This document shows positions 17,203 through 20,188 of a DNA stretch of 20,188 nucleotides, piece after piece. The number at the start of each line of letters is the position of its first letter. Within the stretch, counting starts at the first letter, position 1. The position numbers and the translations under genes are program-made. Source of the stretch: Chara braunii (Eukaryota; Streptophyta; Charophyceae; Charales; Characeae); NCBI GenBank assembly GCA_003427395.1, contig BFEA01000044.1, positions 744,519-764,706 of the forward strand, written 5' to 3'. Below the pieces are notes generated by a model. It was given only the letters and a program-made list of their open reading frames with translations, did no database searches and had not been told where the DNA came from.

Positions 17203-17214
17203 TGGTATCGGAGC
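17203..17214 (+). promoter_or_regulatory. tRNA-iMet-like primer binding site
   Basis: TGGTATCGGAGC starts one base after the terminal TTGTAACA. It has one mismatch to the plant initiator Met tRNA complement. The combination of LTR end and primer site is better supported here than at 13714. Confidence 0.6.
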
Positions 17215-17256
17215 ACGTTCTACTTGCTGTCGAGAGTTGACCTTGCCGCCGTAACG

Positions 17257-17293
17257 CTAACCTAAGTGGTTAGGGCTAACCACTTAGGGTTAG
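17257..17293. repeat. near-perfect 17-base hairpin
   Basis: CTAACCTAAGTGGTTAG, GG, CTAACCACTTAGGGTTAG: the arms pair apart from one extra G. It lies 42 bases after the primer-binding-like site, where retroelement leader RNAs often carry structure. Confidence 0.9.
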
Positions 17294-17862
17294 GGCTGGA
17301 AGTTAGTGTTAAGTGGGCCAGCGGGGTACTAGATGCTGCCCCCACCTGCCTAGGCCATGCAGGTCAGCAGATGACCCAGCCAGGTTGCTGGAGTGCATGA
17401 TTGTGGTGGCAAGACACAAGGTGGGACTTCATGATGCAATTTGAGAGAGGCAACAGTGAAGGGCACCTACAACTGGAATCTGGAATTGAAGGAAGACAAC
17501 GAGCGACTTTAGAGCGCCCCTCAATTTGGCGAGCTTGAGGGTGGCAGCCATATCTGCACCAACGGACTGCAAGTTGCTACTTTGATCTTCAACATCGACG
17601 GGGGATCCGGTGTTGTACTTCGGGGTAGAAGTTACCCTCCTAGGTGATAGGACACTAGTGTAGAGGATACTACTTAAGTCAGGAGGACTATGTGAGAGGG
17701 GGGTGAGTTTCATTTCATCACAACAGCCCGGCCTCTCAGGTAAGTGTTGTGCCACAAGGGTGCCCATGTGTGCGTGCATGCAATTGACTGCCTGATGAGG
17801 TATTCTGGGTTCTTCTCCCATCCTCTATGGTCTTGGTCTTGTGTGAACTGCTTTTCTCACCT
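17294..17862. other. unassigned DNA
   Basis: No gene recognised. A 130-residue minus-strand frame (17429-17821) is open but matches nothing I know. Confidence 0.45.
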
Positions 17863-17902
17863 GACGAGTGAATGGACGAGTGAATAGATGAGTGAATGGA
17901 TG
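17863..17902 (+). repeat. 12-base tandem repeat
   Basis: GACGAGTGAATG, GACGAGTGAATA, GATGAGTGAATG and a partial fourth copy. Confidence 0.9.
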
Positions 17903-18440
17903 GAGTATCTTGTGCGCAATGCCGTATCTTTCTACAGTGTTTATGTATTTCATTCTGAATGGCTGTAGTCTGTAGCCTGTAGGTTCCTTCTGAAGTTGAA
18001 ATTCGCTTTTCAGTACGGTAGGGACAGAAAGTAGGTCTTTGTCGAACTCTTGTTGGTTGGGACCCAGTCTTGACTCAACTGGGACCCTTTTGGACCCAGT
18101 GGGACCAGGCCCAAATAAGAAGGGCCCCTCAGGCCCAAATCTGTTGGTGATCATCTTGCTCTAGCTGGCGTAGACTCGGAGCTCATGCTTTCGGACCTGG
18201 ACACTTGCTGCTGAGGGGATCTCATCTGAGACGTTTCACAGGACTTTACCGCATGGTCCGCTGCTTGACCCGCACCTTAGACACCACTCAATTCTCTCTT
18301 GCATACGTAGTCGGACCAGACTGTGTTGGTGAATCAGATCTCTCTGATTATTGGACTGCTCTCCGGTCTAAATGAATTGCCGCTCTGGCTAGGAGTTCTG
18401 CCTTCTCTTCTGATTGCTTTAAGTTGTTTCTTTCATTGGG
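17903..18440. other. unassigned DNA
   Basis: No gene recognised. A GGGACC/GGACCC-rich patch followed by GGGCCCCTCAGGCCC lies at 18059-18137, in the style of the hairpin modules elsewhere. Confidence 0.45.
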
Positions 18441-18927
18441 TTGACAAATAACCGTATCGACGCGATTGCAGACGAAAGAGAGAGTAACGAGAGAGAGAAT
18501 ACAGAGTGTTGCCTTCAAGGGCATAAAAAAGGGAAGCAGAGTGTTCATCCGAAGAAAAAGGCAGAGAGTAGTTACCTTGAGAGACTTGCCCACAAATTTT
18601 CTGAGTTGCGTGTCGACAGTCCCAATAGGACTAACATGGCAGCAGGAACGGTAAAAGCTTCAATGAGTTTGAAGGCACGAATGGATGCTGTAGACGAAGA
18701 GGAGAAACCATCCATTCAAATCCTCCACCAAAATGCATTGAGGAAGGAAGCGAAGGCGGAGGAAGAGGCGTCGGAAGGGAAACGAGTCCGAAACTGCGGA
18801 TGATGATGAATCAATGAATTCCTTTAAAACAACTGCCCTTAAGAGTAAGGGACCGAGGAACTCAGTGAAGAACAATAGTAATACCATCCACCTCCCCAAA
18901 GGAGGAAAGATTCCTGCGAGTATTTAG
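18441..18927 (+). pseudogene. frameshifted ORF of unknown function
   Basis: Frame one is open from 18441 to a TGA at 18801-18803 and reads as a charged, helix-prone protein (SSYLERLAHKFSELRVDS, VKASMSLKARMDAVDEEEKP, EAKAEEEASEG). From about 18745 a second frame is open to a TAG at 18925-18927, with a basic run (RKRRRRKRRRKG) followed by an acidic one (ESETADDDES), then NTIHLPKGGKIPASI. A one-base change near 18780 would join them, so this may be a decayed gene end or an exon end plus tail. A possible acceptor, GATTGCAG, ends at 18471. The other frame is also open at 18466-18654, so the choice of frame is uncertain. I do not recognise the family. It ends 31 bases before a hairpin of the same family that follows element 1. 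Confidence 0.4.
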
Positions 18928-18957
18928 CCTTCACATGGCCGCATGACTACGGCCTCC

Positions 18958-19036
18958 GGTTGCCTAAGGGGCCCCCAACAAGTATGTCGCCCGCCATAAG
19001 TGAAGGCAGGCCTGAGAATTGTCGTGGGGGCCCAAA
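18958..19036. repeat. foldback repeat, copy C
   Basis: GCCTAAGGGGCCCCCAACAA, then CGCCCGCCATAAGTGAAGGC and AGGCCTGA, then TTGTCGTGGGGGCCC. The central part matches the loop hairpin of the copies at 993 and 3670 with a few changes, and the GGGGCCC arms pair. Confidence 0.8.
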
Positions 19037-19988
19037 TCTGCCAAATCTATAAGTTGGGCGCCAGACGACAGTTGCTTGCAAATGCCCTGCTCGTGAGAAT
19101 CAGAATCTTTGAGGAAGCTTCCAGTCTCCTGGAAGGTTCGACTTGAAAGCTGGCCGCTCGGCCTATCAAAAAGCAGTGAACACACCAAGGACCCCGTTGG
19201 GTGGTTGGGCGCATCTTGAAGTTGTGGGCCCAGACAACTGTCGGAATGGGCTTGGGTGCAGAGTCTGCAGACACTTTGGGCCGATGTGAAGCTACCGGGC
19301 CCCTCCATGCCAAGCCCAGCCAGGCCAAAGGCAGGGCTCACTTTCCATAAACGAAAGTGAGCGCCCAACAGCGGGGAGATTCTGGCCTGGGCAGGCAATG
19401 CGGCCATGCCGCCCTGTTGACGCACGAGCAGCTGCGCTAGCACTGCTGGCCAGGGTGCGCATAGGCGCTGGAGGTGAGAGGGGGCGCTGCTGTGGCAGCG
19501 GCCGCATAGCGGGCGTAGCCGAGCTGGTGGGCGCATGCATGGTGATGGCGATGGTGGTCTTCGGGTAGGAGGCGCATGCTAAGGGAAGTCAGGGAGTGAC
19601 GAGGGGTGTTGAGGGCTGCTGTTCAAAGTGACGGGCAGTGCTGGGTGGTGGATTGGGGGGGCGGGGTGTAGTCAGGCCACTTGGGAAATTCTGCAAAGGC
19701 CAGTTTCCTGCCCAGAACGATTCAAAAGGGCGGGCAATCTGGGCCGGCGATCTCTCAAGATCGGCAGTCCACATCGCCCGCCCTTTTTGAGTCATTGTGT
19801 GCGGTCCTACTGGACCCTGTTAATTTTTTTTTTTTGGTCGCTGGCCTCCTAGAGCCTCTTTCTGGAACCTCATGGCGTTTGAACTGTGGAAAACCGTCCC
19901 AGCAAAAATGCGCTGGGCCTATTGGGGGTGAACCGGTCTGGTCGACTGGACGGTTCGACCGGCCCGGTTCCGGTTGGAGGAGGACTGT
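19037..19988. other. unassigned DNA
   Basis: GC-rich with no gene recognised. The minus-strand frame 18964-19536 is long (190 codons) but shares its sequence with two other open frames and starts inside the foldback repeat, so it is probably a composition effect. A ten-base T run lies at about 19826-19835. Confidence 0.45.
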
Positions 19989-20188
19989 TACATGCTGTAC
20001 AGGCCCCAACCTGTTTCCCTACAGGGAAACTTCCAGACTCTTGCCTGGAAGCTTCCTTCTGACAGGGCCTACAGGCCCCAGCCTGTTTCCCTACAGGGAA
20101 ACTTCCAGGCTCTTGCCTGGAAGCTTCCTTCTGATAGGGCCTACAGGCCCCAGCCTGTTTCCCTACAGGGAAACTTCCAGGCTCTTGC
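19989..20188 (+). repeat. 72-base tandem array with three hairpins per unit
   Basis: AGGCCCC starts at 20001, 20073 and 20145, exactly 72 bases apart, and the array runs off the window. Each unit carries GGGCC-TACA-GGCCC, GTTTCCC-TACA-GGGAAAC and CTTCCAGGC-TCTT-GCCTGGAAG in tandem, followed by a 13-base spacer. The first unit is diverged at its left end (TGCTGTACAGGCCCC). Confidence 0.95.

Noticed and set aside
16682-17254. 190-residue ORF with hydrophobic segments, possible membrane protein
   Set aside because: It spans a poly(A) signal, T/C-rich tracts, the LTR end and the primer-binding-like site. The hydrophobic stretches come from ATT and CTT repeats.
17257-17300. TTAGGG words as interstitial telomere
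   Set aside because: They are explained by the 17-base hairpin arms and are not in tandem.
18964-19536. 190-residue minus-strand ORF
   Set aside because: It ends inside the foldback repeat, overlaps two other open minus frames and has no recognisable motif in GC-rich DNA.
1-20188. tRNA, rRNA or other structured RNA genes
   Set aside because: I saw no cloverleaf or conserved rRNA words on either strand. The TGGTATC sites fit primer binding sites, not tRNA genes.

Overview
The window looks like nuclear DNA of a green-lineage eukaryote, probably a streptophyte alga or other plant with a large, transposon-filled genome. Two things suggest this. A 76-base exon at 12195-12270 encodes a plant-type segment of the plastid biotin carboxylase subunit of acetyl-CoA carboxylase. 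Two 12-base sites resemble the initiator-Met-tRNA primer binding sites of plant LTR retrotransposons. A charophyte is my inference; nothing here proves the genus.

Layout. 1-992: a possible exon of an unknown gene (83-410), then unassigned DNA. 993-3791: a degenerate Ty3/gypsy element (element 1) whose 5' end is an inverted copy of its own 3' end, followed by a 122-base hairpin. 3841-10561: a second, unrelated Ty3/gypsy chromovirus (element 2) with gag, zinc knuckle, protease, RT, integrase, chromodomain, polypurine tract and a 3' LTR, but no visible 5' LTR. Its chromodomain is split by a 520-base insertion rich in GGGCC hairpins. 10562-12194: duplicated non-coding DNA and two (CA)n tracts. 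12195-12270: the biotin carboxylase exon. 12271-15479: intron-like or intergenic DNA with a GTCAA cluster, a primer-binding-like site, a 40-base degenerate minisatellite and a 0.3-kb tandem duplication. About 15480-17214: an LTR-like unit with a palindromic TATA box, a polyadenylation signal and a primer-binding-like site. 17215-18957: short hairpins and repeats and a frameshifted basic/acidic ORF. 18958-19036: another copy of the hairpin family. 19989-20188: a 72-base tandem array with three hairpins per unit, running off the window.

How it fits together. The host gene here is mostly intron. No other biotin carboxylase exon was recognised, so its introns probably exceed about 7.9 kb on the 3' side and are larger on the 5' side. 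Both gypsy elements are dead: they carry stops, frameshifts and catalytic lesions, and each lacks RNase H through an in-frame RT-integrase join. The most unusual layer is a recurring set of perfect short hairpins (GGGCC/GGCCC stems, often with TACA or ATTTTCA loops) shared between LTR-like sequences and the terminal tandem array.
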